Assembly (NCBI RefSeq): GCF_011745365.1
Contig: NW_024468913.1
Span: 2,666,001-2,730,000, forward strand
Direction: 5' to 3'
From: Cryphonectria parasitica EP155
Lineage: Eukaryota; Ascomycota; Sordariomycetes; Diaporthales; Cryphonectriaceae
Length of the DNA: 64,000 nucleotides
Under the pieces are notes generated by a model that was given only the letters and a program-made list of their open reading frames with translations, had not been told where the DNA came from and did no database searches. Made by a program: the position numbers and the translations under genes. This document shows, piece after piece, positions 22,737-33,804 of this stretch (within the stretch, counting starts at the first letter, position 1; every line of letters starts with the position of its first letter).

Positions 22737-24005
22737 TCATGCCGCCCTCGCGGCCGATTGCGAAAACAGCACCGGTTCCGCCGTCATCGACTTATCGCCG
22801 ACCAGGCTCGCCCTCTCAGCGACCTTGCCCCAGTTGATGATATCCCACCACGCGGTCAGGTAGGCCAGCTTACCGCCGACGTCCCAGTCGTACAGCCAGG
22901 CGTGCTCCCAGGTGCTGACGCACAGCACGGGGACGAGGCTGGCGCCGCCGGGGTTCTTGGCGCTCTCCTTGTTGAGGATACTGCCACCACCACCACCACC
23001 AGCAGCAGCAGCAGCAGCGCTTCCGTGCAAGGGAGCGCGGCCCTGGCCTATGTTCTGCATGTCAAAGTAGTGCCTGATGGTCTCGCCGGCGCTGTCGGTG
23101 ATGCCGCCGTGGGCGTTCATGTCGGTGCCCTGCTTGCGCCAGTGGGCGGCCGGGTACGGGGAGCCGGCGAGGTAGGTGGACAGGACGCGGAAGGGGAACC
23201 GCTGGGCGCTGTGGCCGTCGGTGGCGCGGACGAGCCAGACGAAGCCCGGGCCGAACATGGCGTTGGCGGTCAGGACGAGCTCGCGCTGGAGGGTCTCGAG
23301 GCTGCCGAAGGAGGCCTCGAGCTCCGTCTTGAGGGCGCTGGGCATGTACTCGGCGGGGTCCTTGCCGCCCTGCGGGGCGAGGCCGTCGAAGAAGAAGTGG
23401 TTGTTGTGCGCCATGGAGGCGTAGTTGAAGATGGCGGCGAGCTCGGGCTCGCGGGACGTCATGATGGCTACGTCTTTGACCTCGATGCCTTCGTACTTGG
23501 TCCCTGGAAAAGAACAGAAAATTAAGGTCACGTATGTCAGTGGGGACTGTTTGTGATGCGTGTTGTGTATTTATCTGTGTTCACAAGCAAAAGAGAGGGG
23601 AAAGAGAGAGGAAGGGCAGGCCGCCGCCGCCACCATCACCACACACACACACACACATACACACACAGACGAGAATAAAGATGACATACCTTCCGTCAAT
23701 CTGTTCAGTTCATCCAAACACCAAGATTGGTATTTGGTGTACGCAACCTCGAACCCGCCCGTGGAATACAGACCCGCCACACCCTCCGTGGCAAAGACAT
23801 CGTGCAGCTTGGGCGCGACATGCTTGCATCTCGACGGTGTCGCGTGTATTGATCTTCTCCATTGTGCGGCCAAGGGCGAAGACGAGACGGGCGAGGAGCT
23901 GTGGGGAGGAGGAGGGGTGGTGGTCGTTGTCGTCGAGGAGGACAGACAGGGCCTGGAGAGGAGGCCTGTTGCCCTCCTTGGTATCCGTAATCTGGGCTTG
24001 AACAT
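22737..24005 (-). CDS. Mitoribosomal small-subunit protein with Fe/Mn-SOD fold (mS42/mS43)
   Basis: Two exons, 24005-23690 and 23503-22737, give 360 residues. Donor GTATGT and acceptor TTCCAG join at a split Gly codon. The N-terminus is basic and Ser/Thr/Pro-rich with an RRSIHATPSR region, typical of a mitochondrial targeting peptide. The body follows the iron/manganese superoxide dismutase fold: AHNNHFFF corresponds to the SOD GGHxNHxxFW motif and STWEHAWLYDW to DVWEHAYYLDY. Of the four SOD metal ligands, the first His and the Asp (Ser here before TWEH) look lost. That is expected for the yeast Rsm26/Mrp1 relatives, which are structural proteins of the mitochondrial 37S subunit. A run of Gly/Ala near residue 275 is an insertion. 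I cannot tell which of the two paralogues this is. Confidence 0.85.
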
Positions 24006-24665
24006 GACCTTTTTTGGGAGGGGGAGGGGGAGAGGTTGTGCGTTTGTGGGTGGGTCGGTAGGTGTCGGATGTCTGTGGTGGTGGTGAGAGGGGAGAGCAA
24101 TAGTTTCTCCTCTGCTGTCTTTTGGGGACGAATCGCGCGTCTTCGTGACGATGGCAGCTCTCGAACTTTTTTGGCGGTGGCGCACGGACCACCTACCTGA
24201 GAGCTTCGATCCCTGTTGGACTCTACAGTACCTGAGTACTAACTGTAAATCATAGTATGAATTGCTCAAAAAAATGTACGAAGACATGATAGTACAGGTA
24301 CACAGTTTCAAAACCCACGCGCAGCACAAGTGCCTAGTACTGACACAGTTAATGATCGAATGATGCTATCCATTTTTGAATTCGTCAGGAAATTTTATAT
24401 AGATAACGCCAGTGCTATGCTTTCTCTTTATACCCCAAACGCCGCTTGCTGCTGAACAGTAAAACCAAACTCGAAATCATGGACCCTGCCCACCTCGCCC
24501 TTGAACTTGGATCTCCTCGAAGCTATTATGTATTCTTAAATTTTTTTTCTTTCCCTTTTCTCTTTCCTTTGAAGATATAACACAAGAAGAAGAAAAATAG
24601 AGAAAAATGTAAACAAACAAGGTAGAAATCATCTCGTAGACCTCATAAGGATGAACCTCTCCTTA
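24006..24665. other. Spacer between two minus-strand genes
   Basis: Promoter side of the SOD-fold gene. It contains a cluster of GTAC-core motifs (TACAGTAC at 24224-24231, GAGTACTAACTG, ATAGTACAGGTAC) and AT-rich tracts. No gene is seen. Confidence 0.55.
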
Positions 24666-25771
24666 TCAGCTACTGCTCCCAGCAGGTTGCACAAGGAGGA
24701 CCACAACACTAATCAAGACCCAAGTCAAGCCAGTCAGTCAATCATTCTATCAAACTCTCCACGACAAGACTCCAAAGGAACAGAAAGAAAAGAAGAAGAA
24801 AAACCGACTTACAGAGATACAATCATCAAACCTAGCGCGACCAGAGACACCAGGATCACCGTGCCCCTGCTGGCGGGGAACTTGCCCTTGATAATCCACT
24901 GCTGCGCCTGGAAGTACCTGTGATAGCCCAGGAACAGCATTAGTATGCTGATGCCCAAGAAGATACCCCCCAGCGGCTTGCCGAGGTGTCGGAGCGTGTG
25001 GGCGTTTGCGCTGTCGGAGGTGCCCTGCTCAACCTCGAGGGACGTGTTGAGTCGGAAGAGCTGCGTGATGGCGACCCCTATAGAGGCAAAGGACAGGGAC
25101 GTCCTCAGCCAGGCGAGGAATGTCCGTTCTGGGGGTTTTCGATTCCAATCAGTTCCTTTCTCCCAACACACATAACAACACCAACAATCCAGCCAGCAGG
25201 TTTTGGGGTAGTACCAACCTAGGGCCAGGTGATCCCTCGCGACGGAGCCCTTGTTCTCCAGCTCGATCGAGCCAAACTTGGCCAGCTGCGTCTTCCACCA
25301 GGCCTCCGCCTCTTTGTTCCGCTCCTCGTGCTGATCCCCGGTTCCCTCTTCAGGCACCTCGTCCGTGGTGCCCCTCGTCCGCCCATTGCTGATGCTGCTC
25401 CTCGACAATGAGGCCCCGGTTTTCCTCGCCCGCGTGCTAACACCTCCGTCCATGGGCGCCATACTCTGGTAGTTCATAACCGGGGGCGTGCTGTGGTTAT
25501 TGTGGTTGTAGTTGTTGCTGTTTTGGCCGCTCGAGACAATCCCCGTCGTCTCGTTTGGCTCCTCCGCCTGCGGGTCCAGACTCCCGTCCAGGTCTGGATC
25601 ACGGAAGAAGGGCGACCGACCCATTGGCGACCTGCCCATTGGCGACGTGCCGCTGCCGCTCCATTGATAGAATGGGCTCCTGAACGCAACAGGCGGGCTC
25701 TGGCCGGGGCTCATGCTCTCGGCGCGCTGTCTACCAAGCTGTGGTGCGGCGAGTTGTTCGTCAGCAGCCAT
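24666..25771 (-). CDS. DUF202 three-helix membrane protein
   Basis: Three exons, 25771-25219, 25128-24813 and 24708-24666, give 303 residues. The DUF202 signature [19 protein letters not shown] is restored at about 178-196 only when the first intron (90 bp) is removed. The third exon is inferred: the second-exon frame stops at TAA inside the donor GTAAGT, and splicing to the TTAG acceptor at 24709 adds [13 protein letters not shown], completing a third helix. Helices lie at about 192-212, 240-260 and 278-300. The N-terminal 150 residues are low-complexity, with two SPMGRSP copies. DUF202 also forms the membrane part of VTC polyphosphate-polymerase subunits, but no SPX or VTC core is present. 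I chose the ATG at 25771; an in-frame ATG at 25918 adds 49 hydrophobic, Pro-rich residues and looks like leader sequence. Confidence 0.85.
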
Positions 25772-26002
25772 TGGAGCTCGTATGGTTGTTGGGGTTGGGG
25801 AGAAAGGGGAGGGGGGGGGGGGCCTTTGAGCACAACAGGAAAGAGAGGGAGTGGAGAGAAGGAGTCGGAGAAGTACAAGTACAAGTATACTGAAGAAGAA
25901 GAATGAGGAGGAGGACAATGTTGCGTGGTGGGCAACGGAGGATTTAACAGAAGAGGCGGGTCATTCATGCGGACACTAGAGGGCCTGGCACCTTGGCGCG
26001 GG

Positions 26003-26473
26003 TCATGAGACGGTTGCCGTAGGTTTGGTAGCGTATGTGATGGGGAAGAGAGGGGTCTTGGAAGCCCGACGGCCCAAAACTTTGTGGGCCAGCAGACAAC
26101 GGTGATATAAGTAGCAGTGACAGTAAGTAATAGTGGTGGTGATAGGAGAGTAGTAGTAGAATGATAGTGACAATAGTACCTCTAGTATACCGTCCAGCCT
26201 CTCCTGGGCGGTAAGACGCCGTGGCAGCCTCGCGCCCGTGACGTTGTGTTTATTAGCCCCACTGCTGGTTCTCCGCAGCTGCAGCGTCGGCTGTGTCGAG
26301 CTCGTGAAAGGAGGAGGACGAGGAGGGCTGCCGGCGGTGTTCGTCGCGAGAACCGGGTCGGAAGTTGACGTCAGAGACGGGCCCGGCGGTTGTGCAGTAG
26401 CAGTAGTAGCAGCAGCAGACGTTGACCACGACGACGACAGCGACTGTTCGCCTTGTTGTCCTGCACCGGCCAT
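26003..26473 (-). CDS. Doubtful small gene or first exon
   Basis: An ATG at 26473 opens 156 codons, starting MAGAGQQGEQSLSSS. The first 100 residues are Ser/Thr/Ala/Pro-rich and end in a more ordinary stretch, RLPRRLTAQERLDGILE, directly before a possible donor GTACTA. Downstream, one frame encodes HIRYQTYGNRLMTRAKVPG and a stop (about 26070-25960), which also looks protein-like, but I found no donor/acceptor pair joining the two in phase. I do not recognise a family. It could be a short spliced gene or noncoding. Confidence 0.25.
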   Translation of the reverse strand: MAGAGQQGEQSLSSSWSTSAAATTATAQPPGPSLTSTSDPVLATNTAGSPPRPPPFTSSTQPTLQLRRTSSGANKHNVTGARLPRRLTAQERLDGILEVLLSLSFYYYSPITTTITYCHCYLYHRCLLAHKVLGRRASKTPLFPITYATKPTATVS

Positions 26474-26995
26474 GGTAGCTTTTGCGCCTTTCGGACGAGG
26501 GGGAGGGGGGCCTAGGTCAAAGGGTCCAGAGCAACTTTTTTGATGGGTTTGGTTGCAAGGGCCACAGGGGCCAAGCAAAGACAAATTCTGGCGTGGTCAA
26601 GGAACAACCCTGAGAGTTCCCCTCTCCTCCCCTGCGCCGGACGGGAAGCGAAGTCACACACACGAAAAAGTGAGTATGAGCGAGAGGGGTTCAGGAAGAC
26701 ACGAGAGAAAAGACAGAGAGACCTGCCCAGTCGGGACTCGATGAGCACTGCTGCGCTAGACCCACGCACAGCAGGATGTCAAGAGGCAAAGATCTTCAGC
26801 GATCCGATCGTCCAGCAGAGACTCGATATCGTTTGCTCACACACAGTCTCTTTCAAAAACGGCGAAGCGAGGGGCGAGGCGAGGCGAGAGATGACCGTGA
26901 TGGGGTGTTGCGTGCAGCATCCGAGAATCCACTTTGGCTGGCTCCCCGTTTTATCTGTGCTCTTTTCTCTCCGTCTCTGCGCTGACCTGTCACTG

Positions 26996-26998
<3 letters not shown>

Positions 26999-27038
<40 letters not shown>
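26999..27038. repeat. (GT)20 microsatellite
   Basis: Forty bases of perfect GT dinucleotides in noncoding sequence. Confidence 0.95.
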
Positions 27039-27039
<1 letters not shown>

Positions 27040-27831
27040 GTTAAGGTTTACTATGAAGTGCTAGTGCTCAAGTGGGTAGGGGTCCGATGTCGTCTATATG
27101 GACTACAGTACTGCAGTCTTCGGTCAGCAAGTGGGCCCTTCTTGAGTGGCAGCAGTGACCTGAGTGGGCCGGCCGCCGCCGCCGCTGCAGCTGCAGCTGC
27201 AATTGCATGCTGTAGCGGTTAGTGACCCAAATAACAGACCTAGTTCCAGTTCCAGTTTTTGTTCCAATTTTTCAAGTGCCACACCACACCCTCATCGACG
27301 TGGTCACTGTCCCCCAGTTGTCAAGTCAATGAGTGAGTGCGCTGGCTCTTCCTGCAATGACAACCTTGCCTTGAGCCGAGAAATGTGCTGCGTCCTCTAC
27401 TGTTCACTGGAGGCCATGATTCTAATCTGTCTTTTTTCTCCAATCTCATGGGCATGTTCCTCACTTACAGCTTGGGAGATGGTTCGAGAGAGGCAAGAGG
27501 CAGCAGTCAGTCTCATGACTTTGTTTTCCCTTCTTTCTTTCCCTGTCAAGACGCCTTGCAATCTTTTTCGGTGACACGCATACATACATGCAAGTCCCTA
27601 TCGTGATCCCGAGATCCGTACAATACTCTAATTAATATGTAAATCCGCTGTTTGAATAGCCAAATGCCATGAAGGGGGAAAGAAAGAATAAAGAAGTAGT
27701 GTGCAATCGCTCAGTCCAACATTCTCAATTGACTTGCGCAATCGCCTGCCTGAAATACAAATGGACACATGTTCCAGCCCCCTCCCGGGGGGGGGGGGGG
27801 ACTCTGCAGTACTTCAATCTGTCCATTCTTC

Positions 27832-30800
27832 TCAAGTCGCCATGGTCAACACATAACTCGTAATGGCGCTCATGCGCTCGCTCGTCAGCTTCAGCGAGAT
27901 CCTCAGCAGCTCCTGCGCCACCTCGGGCTCCTTCTTCTGCAATGCGTCCCACCCCTCGCGATCCATCAGCCATACCACACAGTCCCTCTCTGCACTGACC
28001 GTCGCAGTCCGCGGTGTGTCGCTGAAGAAGGGCAGCTCCCCACACGTTGTCCCAGCCGCGATGCTCTCGTACAACCAGCCCTGCGGCAGGTTATACTCAC
28101 CGCGAAGGATCCCACTCTCCACAAGGTAGAACCCCGTCGCCGCCTCGCCCGCTCGGAAGAGGATCTCGCCCTGGTGGAGCTCCTGCCGCCTGAAGTAGTC
28201 CTTGGCACGCACCCAAAAGTCTTCGTTCTTCTCCGAGAGGTCATGGAAGATCTGCAGCATAAGCCGCAGGGGCTCTTTGAAGTTCTGCCACCGCGAGAGC
28301 CGCGCCACCTCCCGCTGGTTAAGGGATTCACGCGCCGCCTGGTGCAGGTGGCTGCGGCGAGGCGAGCTCGCCAGGAGGGACGACGGTCCGTGGTCGTCGG
28401 CGAATTCCCCTGACCAGAGGTTCTTGGCCACCGGGACCTCGAGGCTTGTCGTGGCGCCGGTGCCGGCGCTGCGGGACGCCGCTCTGAGGGCCTCCTGGCT
28501 GGCGTACAGCGTCCGCAGGAGCTCGTTCTCGCAGCTCTCCAGGGCCATGTTGAGGTTGGGCCAGAAAAATACCTCGGTGTCTTTGGAGCTCGTTCCCAGG
28601 CCAACGGCGAGGAGATCGCGCCCAAGAGGACCCTCTGTATCCACACCGCTGAGCACAAGCGCGACCTGCTTTGCGGCCAGGAGCCGGCTGACGGTGCTGA
28701 AAGCCTCGCCAGCCGAGTAGTCCAGACCGGTAACGTGCCTGAGGTCAAGGATCAGGAACTTGATCGGTCTCCTCTCAAACTCATCGTCGTCGATGAGCTG
28801 GCGAATCTTCTCCTCGACGCTGACGATGGTCCCGAAAAAGAGGAAGCCAGACAGCTTAATCAGGCAGACTTGGTTGCCAACCTTCTGAAGGTAGTGCTGC
28901 TGAGACGGATTCCTCCTGACGGTGGACCCGACGACCTCGCCCGAGTAGGTGGCTCGGATCGCAGATACCCTCGATGCCTGGAAGATCAGTGACACGAATG
29001 CGAGCATCACACCCACGCCGATCCCCACCACAAAGTCGTACATGCCCATGACGAGCACAATAATCACGACCTTTTCACACAAACTTATGTTAGAACCACT
29101 TGCACCCCCAGGCAAATCTCCATTGTGCACGAGGTTATTGGTCATGACTTACCGTCAGGTACTCGAGCCAGTTCAACTTCTTCCTCGGATCCCATAGCGC
29201 GTTCATCAACAGCTCGAAGCCAAGCACGAAGATCAGCGTTCCAACCATCATAACTGGTATGAACCCGATGATGACAGGACCGATGACCATGACGACGCCT
29301 GTTGCGGCTGCCAGGAGATAGCCTGCCAGCCGGCTGTTGCCGCCCGACTTGATGAAGAATTGACTGTTGGCGTAGACGAGATAGTTTTGAATGCTACCCG
29401 CGCAGCCCGAGAGGAAGTTGGACAGACCGTGCAGCTTCAGCTCGCGGTCGAGGTTCGCGTGGTCTTCGCCAGTCTGAAGGGCAAGCGCTGGGACGTTGAT
29501 CGGAACGTGAAGAACTCCGAAGAAAGTCAGAGCAAACATTGCAGGCACACATTCGGCAACTGCCTCCCAGCTGATGAGGTTGAATTCTGCAATTACAAGT
29601 CAGAAAAAAAATACAATCTTCCACACATGTACCAACCTATTTGAGGGACAATTCGGACTCACTAAACAAGGTGTAAAAATACCACCAGGTCTCTCCAGCA
29701 GGTGGCGCTTCAAAAATCCAGCCAGTCTCGCGCAGCGGCTCTGGTTGTAGCGAATCAAGCACCAGGACAAAAAACCAAAAGATGGCGGGTTCCAGGCAGA
29801 TAAAGGTAGGCAGGACGTAGTGATTGTCCTTGAGCTTGTCCGACTGCGTGAGCACGAAGAGGACGATAGCAAGACCAAGGGGGATGGTCCATAGAGGTAC
29901 CGTGCCAGGTCGGAAGAGCAGGCGGAGGGTCTCGACGTCGTAGTGGAAGCTTCCCTCCAGCCTCGCAGACACCTCAAAGCCAGTCTGCACGAGGAACCAG
30001 CCCACGCCTCCTATGCAGCCGATGAGGATGTGACGCGGAATGAAGCCAACCAGGTACCCGAATTTCAGGGCGCCCATCGTAAAGAAGACAGCGCCTGTCA
30101 TCAGAGAGCTGAGGCAGAAGCAGAAGATCGTCGTTGCGATCACGGCGTCTGGATTGTCCTCGCCCACCAGGGATGTGACCGTCGCGGCCATGCTGTGGAA
30201 AAATGGAACGACCTCGATGAGCTCAGAGCCCACGCCTCCTTTGAATATGCTGCCCGTGGAGAAGACCACCTGAGATACAATGGTGCTCACGTAAAAGACG
30301 GAGATCCCGGCCGGACCGAGATTTGCGAAGATGGGATTCCCAAGGGGGAAGAGGATCATGCCGTACGACAAGGCGTCCAGGATATTCAAAATGAGGCCCA
30401 CAAAGACAGCTGGGAGGGTCTTGGCCGGATCGAGCAGGAGCGTGTGCACCAGCGCCTTGCCATTCCACACCTTGGGATTACTCGCCTTCGTGGCCAGGCC
30501 CCGGAGGTGACTTGCTCTCTCGGCCAGCCAGCTCCTGGGTCTTGGTGGTTTCTGGCCCTCAACATCCACGTCGCCGGCATCTGCGCGGCCGTGACCATTT
30601 CGGTGGTGTGAGCTGGCTTGTGATTTGTGTCTCAACAACGGCGTTGTCTCAACAGCTTGGTCAGGCTCAGTCTCTGGATCGGCAGCCCACAAAGCGCCAT
30701 TCTCGGGTTGGCCTGTCCTGCTTGTTCCAGACCACCCTTCGAAGGCTGCTGAAGACCTGGCCTGCCTGGAGGACTGCTGATCTGTCCCAGGCTGTGGTGC

Positions 30801-31544
30801 AAGGTGGTCCTGATAGCTTTCAGGCGGCGACCTTCGAAGCATATTCGCAAGCATCGAAGGTCCATCATCCTGCTGCTCGACGTCGTCATCCTCATCAGGG
30901 GAGGGGGGCTCGGATACTTCGAGTATGGTGTCCGACGACCCGCCAGCATGGTCGGTGTCGTCCTCATCATCCGACTGGGGTCCACGTAACGAAGATCCCC
31001 TTCTCGGGCGAGTCAAGAAGTCGGAGTTCCGAGGACTTTTCTTGTCCGACAGGAAGTAGGAAGCAAGCTCCGCCGTGTCTTCACGAACGCTGGCAGCATA
31101 CTGAGCACTATCAATAGGCGCTGTTGAGTAGAAATTTCAGTCAGCTTAGCAAATTGATTTAGTGACGCTGACTTGTCATTCTTGAAGCAGATCAACTTTA
31201 CGCGTATAGCATGAGCGCCACTGTGAAACAGTGGCGTTCACATGGCGTAGACCCCGGATGCACAGGCTTGCTGTGGAAGGAGGGGAGCCATCAAGGTACA
31301 CACAACCTTCGTGTCATGACATACCTGGAGTATCTCGAACGCTGCCGGACACAAAAGAGCGTATAGGTTCCCTGTGAGCTGCGGGTGTGGAGGAAGACAG
31401 CACCCATGGGTCGTTGATGCTCTGAGGAACAGCAGTGGCTCGGGGTGGACTAGAAGCACCAGGCGTGGGCGATGAATTGTCGTTCTCCCTGGAGTTAACA
31501 GACTGGCGACGAATCCACGAGAACCCTAGCGCCGGCGAGGCCAT
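27832..31544 (-). CDS. VSB1: Vsb1/YGR125W-like SulP-STAS transporter with cyclic-nucleotide-binding domain
   Basis: Four exons, 31544-31325, 31120-29663, 29586-29153 and 29070-27832, give 1116 residues in one frame. Order: a disordered acidic/Ser-rich N-terminus (about 1-240), a SulP-type membrane domain of multiple helices (about 255-730, including LIFVLGFELLMNALWDP), a STAS domain (ILDLRHVTGLDYSAGEAF), and a C-terminal cNMP-binding fold (EILFRAGEAATGFYLVESG, then CGELPFFSDTPRTATVSAE). This combination matches yeast Ygr125w (Vsb1), a vacuolar-membrane protein needed for storage of basic amino acids. Vacuolar location and arginine/lysine transport are inferred from yeast. The cNMP pocket here reads GELPFFSDTPRTATV and keeps the Arg and Ala expected after the phosphate cassette, but ligand binding is unproven. 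Confidence 0.9.
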
Positions 31545-33804
31545 GACTGCATTCGCCTATGGAGTCTTATACTGTGAAGCTCGATCGCAGCCAGAAGCCA
31601 GGATGCCCAGCAACTACTGGGCTCTTGCCAGTCTGATGATGATATACCTCATGAAGAAGCTATGGGAGAGGGTTGCGCTTTATGCAGGTCGGTTGTGTTT
31701 CTCAGGCATGTGATAGCTGTCTGTGGTTTGGTTGAGATACCAAGACGTTAAGTTGAGATCCAAGCACGCACACACACAAGGTTGGCACCAAAGGATGACC
31801 AAATGTGACGCGGGTGTGAACGTCGGGAGGTGTGATCCGTAGAGGTGAGCGAACACTGGGAAGAATTGGAATGAAAAGAGCGTCACACACCCGACGAGAG
31901 CAAAGATCACTTGCAGCCGCAACTTATCAAGAGAAAAGAAGAAAGGGAAAGGAACAAATTAATGAAGAACAACAGTCGTGACTTCCCTTGGCTCTCTCGA
32001 AACAGCCAGACGAGGGGGACGGAGGGGAGCGTGTTGTTATCTTGAGGCTCAGAGATTGGAGTTTTAGCCTTCGCTTGAAGGTCAGGTCAACCTGCTGCTG
32101 CTGCTGCTTGCTTGCTTGGATAGCATGTGCTTCCGAGTCTACCCAGCGCAGGCGATCCTGGTCCAGGCAAGAGAATTTCCCAAGAGCAAAAGTGGAATTG
32201 CAGGGATTTAGGGGCGACAACGCCTCCCGCAGTGGGAAAACGCAATTGCTAGCTAGATGGTGGTGGGCCCACCCAGCTCTTTTTTTCTCCTTCCTTCCTG
32301 TCCGCCCTCACTTTTCCTAGCAAAGCGCGCGACTCGACCCTGCCAAGCCTGTTATGGCATCAAAAACAACTCACTTTGCTGATCTGGTCGTACAGCTGTA
32401 GCAGTGTCCACCGGCTGCAGGTGCAAGGGACAGAAGCAAGAAGAGTGTATGGATGTATGTGGGGGGAAGTGGTGAGCGTCGCTAATGAAGAGAAGAAAAT
32501 TTTTGAACATGGTTGGCTTTATGACCCAAAAGATATAGATAAACCAGGTAAGGGAGGCGACAGTAACAAGCAAGCAGAGCCTCGATCTGTAAGTGTCCCA
32601 GGACGGGAAAGGCGATGCGGCGGTGGAATTGGCGAATGAGAAGCCCCCCTGTGGGCTCTTCATAGAGACGGGCGAGAACCGCTCCAAGGTGCCAAATGTG
32701 GAGAAAAATAGAACGACCAAAAACTACTTCGTACCAGAGCAGTAGAACAGGACTATATAAGTAGCGCAGCTCCAGGGTGTTCCGCCAAGACAGACCTTTG
32801 TCTAGAACGTCAGGCCTGCTATAAGAAACAAGAAAAAATATTCAGATAGGAAAGGGGAAGGATGAAAGGAAAAAGAAGAAAAGATCCAAGGCGAGTTTCT
32901 CATTCTCTATATCGAACCGCTTGAGGACCCAAAGTCTCCCAAGCACAGCAAGTCCACGAAAGAGTCTACACACACCTCGCCCCCTCCAAGGAAAAGATCT
33001 CCCTTGCATATTGTACATGGTATCTCTGGTTTTGTAAATCGTACCAGGGAGTTTATATAGCCCTCCGAACATCGCTCGAGTGCGGGAGCTAATGTTTAGG
33101 TTGTAGTCATTAGGTAATGGCAAGCAACATCCCATGCATTGCCGCACTATTGCTCTTCAGAAACACAGCTTTCGATGTTCATTGCTTCCGCAGCGATCAT
33201 CGAGGAGCAACATCAGTCCACACGGTATATGCCGTCCGGCGTGGGGGAAAGTCGCTTTCTCAACGCATCTTTAGCATGTGGGCAGCCATGTTGTGATCCG
33301 GATGGTCGCATACATAGTACATACATAGTACATGGTGTTATGTCGTTCCCCGACGTTGCATATGCCCTCCCGCATCCTGCTCTCGGCATAATAAGGTTTC
33401 CCAAAATATGCATCATATTACCCCCACGGGTCCATGAATGCCAATGTTGTCGTTTTACTAAGGCTGATGCGAGCCTGTGATTGTGAATCTCGGCTATGCA
33501 CTTCATCATGTTAACAGCTGGGTAGCTCACTCATTCTCTTGCGCCATTCCTTCGCCATCGTGGGTGATAGGCTAGGGTCGAGTCAGAAAGTAGTTGATTG
33601 GCTGCTCCGCAACGTCTCTTGTGTGTATATGTGACGAGGCGTGCGATCGATCGTCTGCACACGCCATTACAGTCGTACCATGGCTCATTTGCACGTATGA
33701 AGCCAGATGGCATGAGCCTTTAGAGCGTCGTGCTGCTCCTTCCATGGCGGGCAAGAGAGAGACACTCTCGCAAGCTCGACAGAGCGAGCCCTGGAAAGGG
33801 ACAT
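31545..33804. other. 2.3-kb intergenic region
   Basis: No supported gene is seen. It includes a CTGCTGCTGCTGCTTGCTTGCTTG patch near 32093-32118 and a direct repeat of ACATAGTAC near 33313-33330. The left part is the promoter of the Vsb1-like gene. Confidence 0.6.

Larger units (their letters stand above)
25772..27831. other. Spacer with repeat tracts and a weak gene candidate
   Basis: Besides the doubtful frame at 26003-26473, I see G12 (25811-25822), (GT)20 (26999-27038), TACAGTAC at 27104-27111, a GCC/GCA-rich patch near 27170-27205 and a G14 run (27787-27800) just past the stop of the transporter gene. Confidence 0.55.

Noticed and set aside
22758..23525. 255-codon plus-strand frame
   Set aside because: It mirrors the SOD-fold gene on the opposite strand; its Val/Gly/Ala-rich composition is typical of an antisense shadow.
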